A stretch of 64,000 nt of DNA from Alphaproteobacteria bacterium (lineage in GTDB: Bacteria > Pseudomonadota > Alphaproteobacteria > Micavibrionales > UBA2020): NCBI GenBank assembly GCA_016794125.1, contig JAEUKT010000001.1:310001-374000 (forward strand), read 5' to 3'. The position numbers and the translations under genes are program-made. This document shows, in pieces, positions 1-10,822 of this stretch (within the stretch, counting starts at the first letter, position 1; every line of letters starts with the position of its first letter). The notes under the pieces were generated by a model, which saw only the letters and a list, made by a program, of their open reading frames with translations, did not search any database and was not told where the DNA came from.

Positions 1-567
1 ATCAGCGACCCCGATACCGTTGTGATCGACACGCGCAACGATTACGAAGTGCGCATCGGCACGTTTAAAAATGCCATCAATCCCGACACCGAAAGCTTTG
101 CGGAGTTTCCGGACTATGTGCAAAAAACGCTGGATCCGAAGAAAAACAAGTCAGTCGCCATGTTCTGCACCGGCGGCATCCGCTGTGAAAAGGCATCGTC
201 CTACATGAAGGCGATGGGGTTTGAAAAAGTCTATCACCTGAAGGGCGGGATATTGAAATACCTCGAGGAAACGCCCGCCGATAAAAGCCTGTGGGAAGGC
301 GAATGTTTTGTCTTCGACCAGCGCGTATCGGTCAAGCACGGGCTTGAACAGGGCAGCTACGGTTTATGCCCGTCCTGCCGCCATCCGATCGGCGATGCCG
401 ACCGCAAGAGCAAGAAATACATCGAAGGCGTCGCCTGCCCCAACTGCCACGACAAAACCAGCGACGATAAAAAACAGCGTTCCGCCGAGCGGCACAAGCA
501 GGTGAAACTGGCGGAGAAAAAAGGCACGCGGCATATCGGCGCGCGCTTTACGCCCGAAGAAAACTAA
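1..567 (+). CDS. trhO: tRNA uridine-34 hydroxylase TrhO (YceA family), 3' part only
   Basis: C-terminal part of a TrhO/YceA-type enzyme, which uses O2 to hydroxylate U34 of some tRNAs on the way to 5-oxyacetyl-uridine derivatives. The frame is open from the first base, so the start and the N-terminal domain lie outside the window; the GTG at 22 is not a credible start. Visible are the rhodanese domain (from [11 protein letters not shown]), its active-site loop CTGGIRCEK with the Cys codon at 166-168, and the family's cysteine-rich tail (LCPSCRHPI and ACPNC). It ends tail-to-tail with the next gene, 9 bp apart, with no obvious terminator. The family call is firm; the exact modified base is family knowledge. 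Confidence 0.9.
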   Translation: MSDPDTVVIDTRNDYEVRIGTFKNAINPDTESFAEFPDYVQKTLDPKKNKSVAMFCTGGIRCEKASSYMKAMGFEKVYHLKGGILKYLEETPADKSLWEGECFVFDQRVSVKHGLEQGSYGLCPSCRHPIGDADRKSKKYIEGVACPNCHDKTSDDKKQRSAERHKQVKLAEKKGTRHIGARFTPEEN

Positions 568-576
568 CGCCAGCCG

Positions 577-2454
577 TCAGGTCTTTTTGCGGCACCAGAA
601 ATGGTACATATGCGTGAAAGCGTCGGGGTTTTCCTGCTCGAATTTGTGCCAGTTGTCGAGGTTGCGGCCTTCCCTGTCGTTCGGGAATTTGCGGGCGTAG
701 GCCGCCATCAACCCGTCCGGCACGCCGAACTTGATGAATTCAAGACCAAGCGTATCCAGCGCGGCTTTGATGCCCGGAATATCGAAGCAATGTTCCTGCA
801 CATGGAACAGCAAATCGCGATACATGGAAAGGTGGTATGAATCGGGGCGGTTGCCGATATCCTGCGCCACCTGACGGTCGAGCAGCTGCGGCGTTGCGCG
901 GCGGAACTGGCGCATGCCGGCGGCATCGGACGCAAAGCCGCTTTTTTTCACCGCATCCTGCGCGGTTTTCAAATGGCGGCGCGCGGTCTTGCTGTAAAGC
1001 GCAATGCGCATCAAGCCGTCCTGCTTCATCAGGCCGGTCAGCACGCGCCAGCCGTCGATGGGTTTTTCCATGTGGTGCAGCACGCCCGATGACGACACGT
1101 AATCGAACGACCCCTGGCTGGCGTCCAGTTTCAGGATATCGGCCTGCCTGAAGTCGATATTGCCGATGCCTTCTTCCTGTGCGCGTTTTTGAGCATAGGC
1201 CAGGCTCATGCGGCTGAGATCGACGGCAAGGACGGATGAATCGGGCAGCGCGGCCGCCAGCTGGATCGCCTCGCGCCCCGTGCCGCAGCCGGCGACGAGG
1301 ATTTTGGATTTTTTGCCGCGCAAGACACCTTCGACCGATTCATCGACCAAAAGCTTGCTGTAGAATTTCCAGCGCGGATAGGGGAATTCTTCGTACTGGT
1401 CGCGCACCGCGCCCGACACGCCGCCGGAAATATCGGTCAGCGCAGTCACGCCGTCGCGCAGGCGCAGCAGTGCGGATTGTTCGGCGACCTGCAGTTTCAC
1501 GACATCGGCAATCGCGCCGGATTTGTGCAGGTCGTAAATTTTCGCAGCGTTTTTCAGCGTATCGAGCGACGCATAGCAGCCAAACAGCGCGACCACCGCC
1601 GCATCCTTCGCGGCGGCTTCGTCGGTTTCAAGGCGCGCGCGCAGTTTTGCGGCCAGCGCATCTTCATCCGCCGTAGTATCGAAAATATATTCGACGTTGA
1701 AAGCATAAATGGCGAGCGCACCCGCGAGCGCCGTAAATTGCTCATGCGTGAATTTCGGCTTTTGCGAGCCCATATCCTCGGCCAGCCGCTGGCGCAGATG
1801 CGTCAGGAACGCTTCGAACACCGGATGATAGACGGTAATTTTTTTCAGGCCTTCGAGGAAAAACGGCGACAGCAGCGGGCTTAAATCTTCCGCCTTGTCG
1901 AACGGCTTGCGGTTGAAGGTGACATAACTGCCGCTGTTGGAGAATTTATAGATCTGCTTGAATTCCGGATCGCTGGTCAGCAGCGTGTACCACAGAATTT
2001 GCGCACGCGAACAATCAAGGTCCGGCGTTTCGAGGCAGGCGCGCAGCGCATCCGCGATCATGGCATTGTATTTGTGGAACCCGGCGGAACCCGCCAGTTC
2101 AAGGAAGCGCTGTTTATACGCCAGCTGCGCGGGGTTTTTGGCGATGGCCAGCACGTAATGGCCGATCGCCTGCGCAGCGTCGCCTTCGTCGAAATAAAGC
2201 TCGCCCATCAGCGCAAGCGCGGCATCGTCGTTTTCATCGAGGGTCAGCGCCTCGTCAAGGAAGGCCGCCGCCTGGTCGGTATTGCCGCGCGCGCGGAAGA
2301 TCAGCGCAAGGTTGCGGTATGCGTCGCCGGTTTTGTGCGTGGCCAGCGCCTCCGACAGCATGATTTCGGCGACATCATATTTACCCTCGCGGATCAGCGC
2401 CTTGGCGCGGGCGAGCGGGTCATTTTCAGGGGCGGTTTTCTGTGCTTTTTCCAT
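577..2454 (-). CDS. TPR-repeat protein with C-terminal class I SAM methyltransferase
   Basis: A 625-residue fusion. Residues about 10-130 form TPR-like helical pairs (YRNLALIFRARGNTDQAAAF, then a second repeat). A helical middle section of unknown type follows. From about residue 355 there is a Rossmann methyltransferase starting EFPYPRWKFY, with SAM motif I ILVAGCGTGREA near residue 388, acidic motif II (VLAVDLSRMSL) and motif IV SSSGVLHHM. The substrate is unknown. TPR-methyltransferases of this kind often act on proteins or glycans, but nothing here shows which. It is divergent from kbl with 132 bp between the starts. No signal peptide is seen, so it is probably cytoplasmic. Confidence 0.8.
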   Translation of the reverse strand: MEKAQKTAPENDPLARAKALIREGKYDVAEIMLSEALATHKTGDAYRNLALIFRARGNTDQAAAFLDEALTLDENDDAALALMGELYFDEGDAAQAIGHYVLAIAKNPAQLAYKQRFLELAGSAGFHKYNAMIADALRACLETPDLDCSRAQILWYTLLTSDPEFKQIYKFSNSGSYVTFNRKPFDKAEDLSPLLSPFFLEGLKKITVYHPVFEAFLTHLRQRLAEDMGSQKPKFTHEQFTALAGALAIYAFNVEYIFDTTADEDALAAKLRARLETDEAAAKDAAVVALFGCYASLDTLKNAAKIYDLHKSGAIADVVKLQVAEQSALLRLRDGVTALTDISGGVSGAVRDQYEEFPYPRWKFYSKLLVDESVEGVLRGKKSKILVAGCGTGREAIQLAAALPDSSVLAVDLSRMSLAYAQKRAQEEGIGNIDFRQADILKLDASQGSFDYVSSSGVLHHMEKPIDGWRVLTGLMKQDGLMRIALYSKTARRHLKTAQDAVKKSGFASDAAGMRQFRRATPQLLDRQVAQDIGNRPDSYHLSMYRDLLFHVQEHCFDIPGIKAALDTLGLEFIKFGVPDGLMAAYARKFPNDREGRNLDNWHKFEQENPDAFTHMYHFWCRKKT

Positions 2455-2586
2455 GCGCCTAGAATTCCGGTTTCACGGGTTTTTGTAAAGCTATGAATTG
2501 CGAATGAAGTATTTATGTAAATATTGTGGCGCTTGGGGGCTTTTGGCCGTCATGCTACATTTCTGAACAATAACACGAGTATTAAA

Positions 2587-3786
2587 ATGACCCACCCCCT
2601 CCTCAAACAACTCGCCGACGATACGCAGGCGCTGCATGCCCAAGGGCTTTTCAAGACGGAACGCGTGATCGTGTCGCCGCAGCAGGCGGATATCACGGTG
2701 CAGGGCGCGAATGACGACCGGCATGTGATTAACCTGTGCGCCAATAATTACCTTGGCCTTGCCAACCATCCGCGCCTGATACAGGCGGCGCATGAGGCGC
2801 TGGACAAGCAAGGGCTGGGCATGGCATCGGTGCGATTTATCTGCGGCACGCAGAATCTGCATAAGCAGTTGGAACAGCGCATGAGCAGCTTCCTGAAAAC
2901 GGAAGACACGATCCTTTACACCTCGTGCTTTGACGCGAACGGCGGATTGTTCGAAACCATTCTGGGCGAACAGGATGCGGTAATTTCGGACGAGCTGAAC
3001 CATGCCAGCATCATCGACGGCATCCGGTTGTGCAAGGCGCAGCGCTTCCGGTACAAGAACAACAACATGGAAGACCTTGAAGCGCGGCTGAAGGAAGCAT
3101 CCGGCGCGCGGCACCGCCTGATCGTGACGGACGGCGTGTTTTCGATGGACGGTATCATCGCCAACCTGCCTGCCATTTGCGACCTTGCCGATAAATACAA
3201 CGCGCTTGTCATGGTCGATGACAGCCATGCGGTCGGGTTTACCGGCAAAAGCGGCGCGGGCACGCCGGAGCATTGGGGCGTGCAGGACCGCGTCGATATC
3301 ATCACCGGCACATTCGGCAAGGCCTTGGGCGGCGCGTCGGGCGGATATACGTCGGGGCGCAAGGAAATCATCGAATGGCTGCGGCAGCGGTCGCGCCCCT
3401 ACCTGTTTTCCAACACGCTTGCGCCTGCGATTGTGGCATCGAGCATCGCCGCGCTGGATTTGATTTTGGAAGACCCGTCGCGCATCCGCAAGGTGCATGA
3501 AAACGCGCTGTATTTCCGCAAGGGAATGAGCGCGCTCGGGTTTGATCTTGTACCGGGCGAACATGCGATTGTGCCGGTCATGCTGTATGACGCGGTGCTT
3601 GCGAAGAAAATGGCCGACCTGTTGCTGGAGGAAGGGCTGTATGTGATCGCCTTCGCGTTTCCGGTGGTGCCGCAAGGGCGGGCGCGCATTCGCACACAGA
3701 TGTCGGCCGCGCATGACAAAAAACACCTCGACCACGCCATCGCCGCCTTTGAAAAGATCGGCAAACAACTGGGAGTGATTAAATGA
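2587..3786 (+). CDS. kbl: Glycine C-acetyltransferase (2-amino-3-ketobutyrate CoA ligase)
   Basis: PLP enzyme of the alpha-oxoamine synthase family that cleaves 2-amino-3-ketobutyrate with CoA to glycine and acetyl-CoA, the second step of threonine breakdown. From the ATG at 2587 the product has 399 residues, matching the usual length of about 398. Motifs: [13 protein letters not shown] near the start, [13 protein letters not shown], and the PLP-lysine loop [14 protein letters not shown] with Lys245. An in-frame start further upstream (2524) would add residues absent from the family. Its stop overlaps the next start (ATGA), and tdh follows one gene later, so the threonine pathway is complete here. 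Confidence 0.95.
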   Translation: MTHPLLKQLADDTQALHAQGLFKTERVIVSPQQADITVQGANDDRHVINLCANNYLGLANHPRLIQAAHEALDKQGLGMASVRFICGTQNLHKQLEQRMSSFLKTEDTILYTSCFDANGGLFETILGEQDAVISDELNHASIIDGIRLCKAQRFRYKNNNMEDLEARLKEASGARHRLIVTDGVFSMDGIIANLPAICDLADKYNALVMVDDSHAVGFTGKSGAGTPEHWGVQDRVDIITGTFGKALGGASGGYTSGRKEIIEWLRQRSRPYLFSNTLAPAIVASSIAALDLILEDPSRIRKVHENALYFRKGMSALGFDLVPGEHAIVPVMLYDAVLAKKMADLLLEEGLYVIAFAFPVVPQGRARIRTQMSAAHDKKHLDHAIAAFEKIGKQLGVIK

Positions 3787-4163
3787 GCGATATCTCGCTG
3801 CCCCCCGATGCGCCAAAGACCGCTGTAAAGAAATCCAGCAGCGGCGTGCGCACGCTGCTGATGCTGGCCGCGCTGGCAGCGCCGCTGCCGGTCGCAATTA
3901 CCGCCGCCGACCTGTGGCTGCAATATGCGGATGCCGCGCAGAACGTGAAGGAAACTCCCTTCGGCCTGATCCGCCAGCTCATCAATGAAACGGGCGAACC
4001 GCAATACTGGCTGCTGCCGGTCAGCCTGCTGCCGTCGCTGGTCATGCTGCTGGTGCTGGGCCGGTCCGCCGCCACCCGCGTTTTTGCCGTGATCGCGCTG
4101 CTGTTTTTTGCGGCGGGCGAATATATGCTTGTCGGCCAGCTTGGGGAAAGTTTCATACGATGA
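3783..4163 (+). CDS. Small membrane protein between kbl and tdh
   Basis: A 126-residue protein I do not recognise. It has three hydrophobic stretches: about 22-43 ([20 protein letters not shown]), 76-93 ([19 protein letters not shown]) and 102-120 ([19 protein letters not shown]). The first 20 residues are polar and probably cytoplasmic. It overlaps kbl by ATGA at the front and tdh by ATGA at the back, so all three are very likely translated together. That tight coupling points to a role linked to threonine catabolism, but no transporter signature is visible. The function is unknown. Confidence 0.75.
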   Translation: MSDISLPPDAPKTAVKKSSSGVRTLLMLAALAAPLPVAITAADLWLQYADAAQNVKETPFGLIRQLINETGEPQYWLLPVSLLPSLVMLLVLGRSAATRVFAVIALLFFAAGEYMLVGQLGESFIR

Positions 4164-5188
4164 AAGCGCTGTGCAAAAAAGAGGCGAAACCCGGCATCTG
4201 GATGATCCACGACGCCCCCGTGCCCGAAATCGGCCCGAACGACGTGCTGATCAAAATCCGCAAAACCTCCATCTGCGGCACCGACATTCATATTTATAAA
4301 TGGGATGAATGGTCGCAGAAAACCGTGCCCGTGCCGCTGATCACGGGGCATGAATGGATGGGCGAAGTCGTCAAAATCGGCTCGGAGGTCAAGAACCTCG
4401 ATATCGGCCAGCGCGTATCGGGCGAAGGCCACCTTACCTGCGGCACCTGCCGCAACTGCCGCGCGGGCAAGCAGCATCTTTGCACCTATACCAAGGGCGT
4501 GGGCGTGACCGTGCAGGGCGCTTATGCGGAATATTTCAAGCTGCCCGCCACCAACATCTTCAAGCTGTCCGACGATATTTCGGACGATATCGCCGCGTTC
4601 TTCGATCCGCTCGGAAATGCTGTGCATACCGCGCTGTCCTTCGACCTGGTCGGCGAGGACGTTTTGATCACGGGCGGCGGGCCGATCGGCTGCATGGCGG
4701 CGGCCATCTGCCGTTTTGCGGGCGCGCGCCATGTGGTGGTGACGGATATCAACCCGTACCGCCTGGAACTTGCGAAAAAAATGGGCGCGACGCGCGCCGT
4801 GAACGTCAGCAAGACGGAGCTGAAGGCCGTGATGAAGGAACTCGGCATGACCGAGGGCTTCGATGTCGGCCTTGAAATGTCGGGCGTGGCGGTCGCGATC
4901 CGCCAGATGGTGGAATTGATGCGCCACGGCGGAAAAATCGCCATGCTGGGCATCCCGCCGAAAGATTTGGCGATCGACTGGAATCACGTGATTTTCAAGG
5001 GACTGTTCATCAAGGGCATCTATGGCCGCGAAATGTACGAAACATGGTACAAGATGAACGCGATGGTGCAGTCGGGACTGGATATGAGCCCGATGATCAC
5101 CCACAAGTTCAAGATCGACGATTACCAGCAGGCCTTCGAAGTGATGGCGTCGGGTGAATCCGGCAAGGTCATCCTCGACTGGACGTAA
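4160..5188 (+). CDS. tdh: L-threonine 3-dehydrogenase
   Basis: Zinc-dependent medium-chain dehydrogenase that oxidises L-threonine to 2-amino-3-ketobutyrate with NAD+; kbl supplies the next step. At 342 residues it matches family length (341-343). Visible are the catalytic zinc region [15 protein letters not shown] with GHEW following, the structural zinc cysteines in [15 protein letters not shown], and the nucleotide-binding loop [12 protein letters not shown]. It overlaps the preceding gene by ATGA, and its TAA shares a base with the ATG of the following membrane protein, so the four genes form one operon. Confidence 0.95.
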   Translation: MKALCKKEAKPGIWMIHDAPVPEIGPNDVLIKIRKTSICGTDIHIYKWDEWSQKTVPVPLITGHEWMGEVVKIGSEVKNLDIGQRVSGEGHLTCGTCRNCRAGKQHLCTYTKGVGVTVQGAYAEYFKLPATNIFKLSDDISDDIAAFFDPLGNAVHTALSFDLVGEDVLITGGGPIGCMAAAICRFAGARHVVVTDINPYRLELAKKMGATRAVNVSKTELKAVMKELGMTEGFDVGLEMSGVAVAIRQMVELMRHGGKIAMLGIPPKDLAIDWNHVIFKGLFIKGIYGREMYETWYKMNAMVQSGLDMSPMITHKFKIDDYQQAFEVMASGESGKVILDWT

Positions 5189-5775
5189 TGGAAAAAAACG
5201 CCGATATTCCGCTCTGGATCAAGCTGCCCTATACATTGCTGGCCGCAGTCGTGTTTCCTGTGTATTGGTGGAAATACGGCCTCCTGAATTTTCTGTGGTT
5301 TTCGGATATCGCGTTTTTCACGATGGTCTATGCGCTGTGGACGAAAAACCGGCTGATCCCCAGCATGATGGCGATCGGCGTGTTTCCGCTGGAGGCGCTG
5401 TGGCTGATCAGTTTCATGACGCATGGCGCGTTTATCGGCATGGCGGATTATATGTTCGACGATACGCTGCCGCTCTGGCTGCGCGCGCTGTCGCTGTTCC
5501 ATTTCCCGATGCCCGCCGCGATTGCCTATATGATCTGGAAGTTCGGGTATGATAAACGCGCGCTGTTCCCGCAAATCGCGCTCGCCGCTATCGTGCTGGC
5601 TACCTGCCACCTGTTCACGCTGAAAAGCGAAAACGTGAACATCATTTACCCGCCCAAAGGGATTACGATACCGGAGGATATTTATATCTGGCTGATGCCC
5701 GCGGCGCTGCTCACCTGCTGCATCATCCCGATGCATTTCATTTTGAAGAAGTTCTGCCCGCTGAAATCAGCTTAG
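5188..5775 (+). CDS. Multi-pass membrane protein at the end of the kbl-tdh operon
   Basis: A 195-residue polytopic protein, unrecognised, with about six hydrophobic segments (for example YTLLAAVVFPVYWW, LLNFLWFSDIAFFTMVYALW, MPAAIAYMIWKF and a C-terminal LMPAALLTCCIIPMHFIL). It starts one base into the stop of tdh (TAATG), which implies translational coupling. Its tail overlaps the convergent TPM gene by 9 bp, so no transcription terminator can fit between them. A link to threonine or acetyl-CoA metabolism is suggested only by position. Confidence 0.75.
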   Translation: MEKNADIPLWIKLPYTLLAAVVFPVYWWKYGLLNFLWFSDIAFFTMVYALWTKNRLIPSMMAIGVFPLEALWLISFMTHGAFIGMADYMFDDTLPLWLRALSLFHFPMPAAIAYMIWKFGYDKRALFPQIALAAIVLATCHLFTLKSENVNIIYPPKGITIPEDIYIWLMPAALLTCCIIPMHFILKKFCPLKSA

Positions 5776-6396
5776 GAATTTCGCAGGCGGCAGCTCGACC
5801 AAATTATCGTCCAGCTCGTTCACGTCGTTGCGCACCTCGGGGAAGTGCTGCACCAGCACCGTACCGCAGGCGCGGATGGCATTCAGGAAAGCATCCTGCA
5901 CCTTTTTCGCCCGCACATCGCTGACGACAGCATCCACGATACGCGCCCATTCATCGGGCAGTACCTTGTCGTTAATGCCCTTGTCGGCGATGATTTCGAC
6001 ATGGCGTTCGGCGACCGAAATAAACAGCATCACGCCGCTGCGCTTGTTCGTTTCGTTCATTTTCAGGGCGAAAAACTGCTCGAAGGCGTGGCGGCGGCAG
6101 TTTGTCTGGCGCAGCCCGCGCGGCGTGACAGCCACCTTCAGCGGCGTGAGCAGCAACAGCGCGGCAAGCGCGATGAACACGACGCTCTGGATGCCAAACG
6201 TCACCCCCCCTACCGCCGCGATATTGGCGGCTGGCAGCACAAGCGCGATGATTGCCGCCCAGATCAGCGGAAACAGCACATAGCGGGCGGAGGACTGCGC
6301 GACGACGCAGACCATTTCGCCCGTGGTCGTGCGTTCCAGAGCCTCTACAGCTGACTTGATCTCGCGGCGCATGTCATCAGTCACTTTAAACGTCAT
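5767..6396 (-). CDS. TPM-domain membrane protein
   Basis: A 209-residue protein whose N-terminal part (TTTGEMVCVVAQSSARY) and C-terminal half (GVMLFISVAERHVEIIADKGI) match the TPM domain (TLP18.3/Psb32/MOLO-1 type) in the arrangement of COG3762. Two membrane segments lie at about 41-57 (LFPLIWAAIIALVLPAA) and 64-83 (GVTFGIQSVVFIALAALLLL), interrupting the domain. The biochemical role of bacterial TPM proteins is poorly defined; some plant members have phosphatase activity. It abuts the upstream TPM gene with no gap (stop of one next to start of the other), so the two are likely made together and may work as a pair. Confidence 0.75.
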   Translation of the reverse strand: MTFKVTDDMRREIKSAVEALERTTTGEMVCVVAQSSARYVLFPLIWAAIIALVLPAANIAAVGGVTFGIQSVVFIALAALLLLTPLKVAVTPRGLRQTNCRRHAFEQFFALKMNETNKRSGVMLFISVAERHVEIIADKGINDKVLPDEWARIVDAVVSDVRAKKVQDAFLNAIRACGTVLVQHFPEVRNDVNELDDNLVELPPAKFLS

Positions 6397-7020
6397 TTAC
6401 CACCTCTTGAACGCCCCACCGCCGAAAAAGCGCTGGGCGTTGCCGTCGCCAAACAGCACCTGCAGCAGGATCATCACGGGCAATAAAATCATGAACGGCA
6501 GGTACCGGGCGCGCTTTTCGGATGCCGTCAGGTATTCGCCCTTCAGCGCGTCCGATACGCCGCGCATGCCGTTGCGCAGCGCCTGCCCCACATCGCCCGT
6601 TTTAAGGCTTGGCCGCATGCGGCTTTTCAGGATGTCTTTCAAAATCGGCGCGGTCAGGTAATTTTCGACCCCGGGCGCGAGACTGAAGGCGACCGCGCCT
6701 TCTGCTTTGGATACCAGCACCAATACGCCCGGCTTGTTCACGGCGACACCCAGCTGTTGCGCATAAGACTGTGCATAGGCATCCGCCTTTAATTTCCCGA
6801 CAGTCGGCAGCACCACGATCACCACCTGCCGCCCTGTTGCGAATTCGGTGTCATCGGCCAGTTCCAGCAATTCCTTCCGCACGCGTTCATTCAGCAGATT
6901 GCCGCTGTCGATCACCTGGCTGATCGATGTGTAATAGGGTGAAAAGGCGTGCATGGCATAAGCCGCCGGCGCAAGCAGGCAGAGCGTTAAAACCAGTAAT
7001 ATCAGGCGCGAAAACGGCAA
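6397..7020 (-). CDS. Secreted, C-terminally anchored TPM-domain protein (YgcG-like)
   Basis: A 207-residue protein with a signal peptide (LILLVLTLCLLAPAAYAMHA), then a TPM domain from about residue 35 (ISQVIDSGNLLNERVRKEL, GRQVVIVVLPTVG, GVLVLVSKAEGAVAFSLAPG), then a single membrane segment near the end (YLPFMILLPVMILLQVLFG) and a short Gly-rich tail (FGGGAFKRW). This is the YgcG-family layout, exposed outside the inner membrane. It is the promoter-proximal gene of the TPM pair and is divergent from the aldehyde dehydrogenase gene. Confidence 0.8.
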   Translation of the reverse strand: MPFSRLILLVLTLCLLAPAAYAMHAFSPYYTSISQVIDSGNLLNERVRKELLELADDTEFATGRQVVIVVLPTVGKLKADAYAQSYAQQLGVAVNKPGVLVLVSKAEGAVAFSLAPGVENYLTAPILKDILKSRMRPSLKTGDVGQALRNGMRGVSDALKGEYLTASEKRARYLPFMILLPVMILLQVLFGDGNAQRFFGGGAFKRW

Positions 7021-7167
7021 AATGCAGCGTCCTTTCCCTGCCCTGATACTGCCACATGCCCCTTAACAACGGATTACGATAATTATGGCAATATCGCGGG
7101 ACGCATTGAGTAAATGCACTATATAAGGCATGTTATCAGCAGTTTTCATCGCTTCAGGGAGCCTGAC

Positions 7168-8736
<1,569 letters not shown>

Positions 8737-8740
8737 AAAC

Positions 8741-9037
8741 ATGAACGCCGGGATCGTCATGCTGCGGGATGGAACACCTTGCATCGCTTACGATGACAAG
8801 CTGCCCTATCCCATCAAGCATATCGAATTCTGCCGCGAAAATTTCCTGCTGACGCTGGTCTATAACGTGCCGGGTGTCAGCAAGATTTCGGGCAAGAAGC
8901 AGGGCAAGACGTTCGAATACCCGCTCGATCACCCCTTCGTAAAGACGCTGGAGGAGAAAAAGGTCTGCGGGGTGGCGGCGATGGGCGACCTCGATCTCCT
9001 TGAAATCAAGATGTATTCCGTCGTTTTCACCAGCTGA
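8741..9037 (+). CDS. Small uncharacterised protein downstream of the aldehyde dehydrogenase
   Basis: A 98-residue soluble protein without recognisable domain (begins MNAGIVMLRDGTPCIAYDDK). It starts 4 bases after the preceding stop, so it is probably in the same transcript. Composition is mixed alpha/beta with three cysteines and no membrane segment. It could be a small accessory of the dehydrogenase or an independent unknown; nothing in the sequence decides this. Confidence 0.55.
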   Translation: MNAGIVMLRDGTPCIAYDDKLPYPIKHIEFCRENFLLTLVYNVPGVSKISGKKQGKTFEYPLDHPFVKTLEEKKVCGVAAMGDLDLLEIKMYSVVFTS

Positions 9038-9103
9038 TTTCCCAAAATCGCGGCAATTGTGATATAATAGGATTTATCTTCAGCTTTTGAAAAAGGTTGC
9101 ATC

Positions 9104-9406
9104 ATGGCCAACGAACTCGACCGTCCCGCGCAAAAACAACAGGCTTCCATGCTGGAAGGCGCCGTTGGCGAAAAGGCGGCGGGTGTCGTTAACCTGCTCT
9201 ATAACGTGATGCAGATGAACATGTGCCTTGGCCTTGCCAATACGCTTACGCTCGGCCTGACAGGCCCTGTCAACAAAATGGAACTCGACCAGCTGGGGAA
9301 TGTCAGCCCGACCGCACTTGGCATCAAGCCAGCGCTGAACAACATGATGATGAACAACGGCCTGTCGGCACCGAAACTGCCCTCGCCGTCGAGAATTTTC
9401 AGCTAA
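9104..9406 (+). CDS. Small uncharacterised protein
   Basis: A 100-residue protein with a good ribosome site (AAAAAGG about 9 bases before the ATG). The middle is hydrophobic and Met-rich (VVNLLYNVMQMNMCLGLAN) but too polar for a clear membrane helix; an amphipathic helix is more likely. I recognise no family. It ends 6 bases before the stop of the convergent Nudix gene. The start site and reading frame are convincing; the function is open. Confidence 0.55.
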   Translation: MANELDRPAQKQQASMLEGAVGEKAAGVVNLLYNVMQMNMCLGLANTLTLGLTGPVNKMELDQLGNVSPTALGIKPALNNMMMNNGLSAPKLPSPSRIFS

Positions 9407-9412
9407 TCAGGA

Positions 9413-10732
9413 TTAACCCAATCCGGCGATTTTATGCGCAAGCGACGCTGGCGGCTTCTTCGGCTCGGGCGCGTTTGCCTTTGCCTTGATGCCGTCGCGG
9501 TTCTGGGCAAGCCAGAAGGCCATGGCAAGGCTTTTCATGTCGGTCAGGCGGCCGTCTTCGGCGCGGGCGATGAATTCATCCGATGAAATCACCACGGTTT
9601 TAATGTCTTCGCCGATGCCCGCACGCCCGCGCACGCCGCCGGCGTTGCTGCTATCGACGATGCCGGTGACGAGCGCGATTTTTTCCGTGCTGCCGCCCGC
9701 GCTGACATACGCGCCGGGGTGGATGACGCTGGCACCTTGCAGCGCAAGGCCGGTTTCGCGCGTCAAACGGTCGGCGGCTGCGGTCAGCAAATCTTCGCCC
9801 TTCTTCAGCATCGCGGCGGGTACGGTGTCGCTGTAGGGGTAATCCCCCGCCGCCAGCATGCCGGTGCGCATTTCATTCACCAGCACGACTTCGTCGCGTT
9901 TCGGGTCATAGCCCAGGATGGCGATTGCGTCGCCGCGTTCGAAATTCAGGCGTTTTAATTCCAGCTTGCCGCCGTCGTGTTTGTCCTGTTCGACTGTCAA
10001 TTGTTCGATCTTGAACACGCCGTCGTACAGCATTTCGCGCGACTTGATTTCGGCCTGCGGCGGGGCAGGTTGTTTTTTGGGCGCAAAAACATCGGTGATT
10101 TTGGCATCGACATCGGCGGCGGGCTTCGCATTCGGGTCGCGCAATTCGTCGCGGTGGTTCGCAAACCAGAAGGCGGAAACAAGGGTTTTCATGTCCTTGA
10201 TACGTCCGTCATGCGCGCGTTCGATGAATTCATCGGCGGAGAGGATGACGGTCTTGATATTCTCCCCCTCGCCTTGCTTGCCATGCACGCCGCCGGCCTT
10301 GGACAAATCGACCTTGCCCATCACAAGCGCGATTTTCTCCGACGTGCCGCCCGCGCTGACATAGGCACCCTTATGGATGGTGACGGGATCGGCCAGCAGC
10401 TGCTCCGTTTCTTCTTCCGTCTCGCGCAGGGCCGCGTCGATATGCGTCTCGCCCTTGTCGATCATGCCGGCGGGCAGGCTGTCGTTGAACGGGTAATCGC
10501 CCGCGGCCAGCATGCCGGGGCGCATTTCATTCACCATCAAAACCTGGTCGCGCTGCGCATCATAGGCAAGGATGCCGACCGCATGGCCGCGCTCGAAATG
10601 GATGCGCTTCACCGTCTCGCTGGTGCCGTCGTGTTTGTCCATGTCGATGGTGAGTTCTTCGAGCTTGAAGAAGCCGCTATAGAGGCTCTTGCGGTCGGTG
10701 ATGGTGGCTTGCGGTTTTTTCGGCTCGGTCAC
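9413..10732 (-). CDS. Tandem double-Nudix protein, second domain degenerate
   Basis: A 439-residue protein of two homologous Nudix domains of the ADP-ribose pyrophosphatase type, each opening with a pattern like DRKSLYSGFFKLEELT. Start at GTG 10732 is chosen because it aligns with the N-terminus of the neighbouring paralogue; a GTG at 10780 would add 16 residues. In domain 1 the Nudix box is near canonical (GMIDKGETHIDAALRETEEE), so it could hydrolyse a nucleoside diphosphate derivative such as ADP-ribose. In domain 2 the same region reads AMLKKGEDLLTAAADRLTRE: the first Gly is Ala, RE is DR and EE is RE, removing expected metal ligands. Domain 2 is therefore probably inactive or structural. 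It lies downstream of the single-domain paralogue on the same strand. Confidence 0.8.
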   Translation of the reverse strand: MTEPKKPQATITDRKSLYSGFFKLEELTIDMDKHDGTSETVKRIHFERGHAVGILAYDAQRDQVLMVNEMRPGMLAAGDYPFNDSLPAGMIDKGETHIDAALRETEEETEQLLADPVTIHKGAYVSAGGTSEKIALVMGKVDLSKAGGVHGKQGEGENIKTVILSADEFIERAHDGRIKDMKTLVSAFWFANHRDELRDPNAKPAADVDAKITDVFAPKKQPAPPQAEIKSREMLYDGVFKIEQLTVEQDKHDGGKLELKRLNFERGDAIAILGYDPKRDEVVLVNEMRTGMLAAGDYPYSDTVPAAMLKKGEDLLTAAADRLTRETGLALQGASVIHPGAYVSAGGSTEKIALVTGIVDSSNAGGVRGRAGIGEDIKTVVISSDEFIARAEDGRLTDMKSLAMAFWLAQNRDGIKAKANAPEPKKPPASLAHKIAGLG

Positions 10733-10822
10733 GATAGCGGCAATCCTCAAAATAAATGATTGCCATAATATCAAATACACCGCCGTAAAGGAAGCGGGAT
10801 AATTGTGATTGATTAGAAAGGC

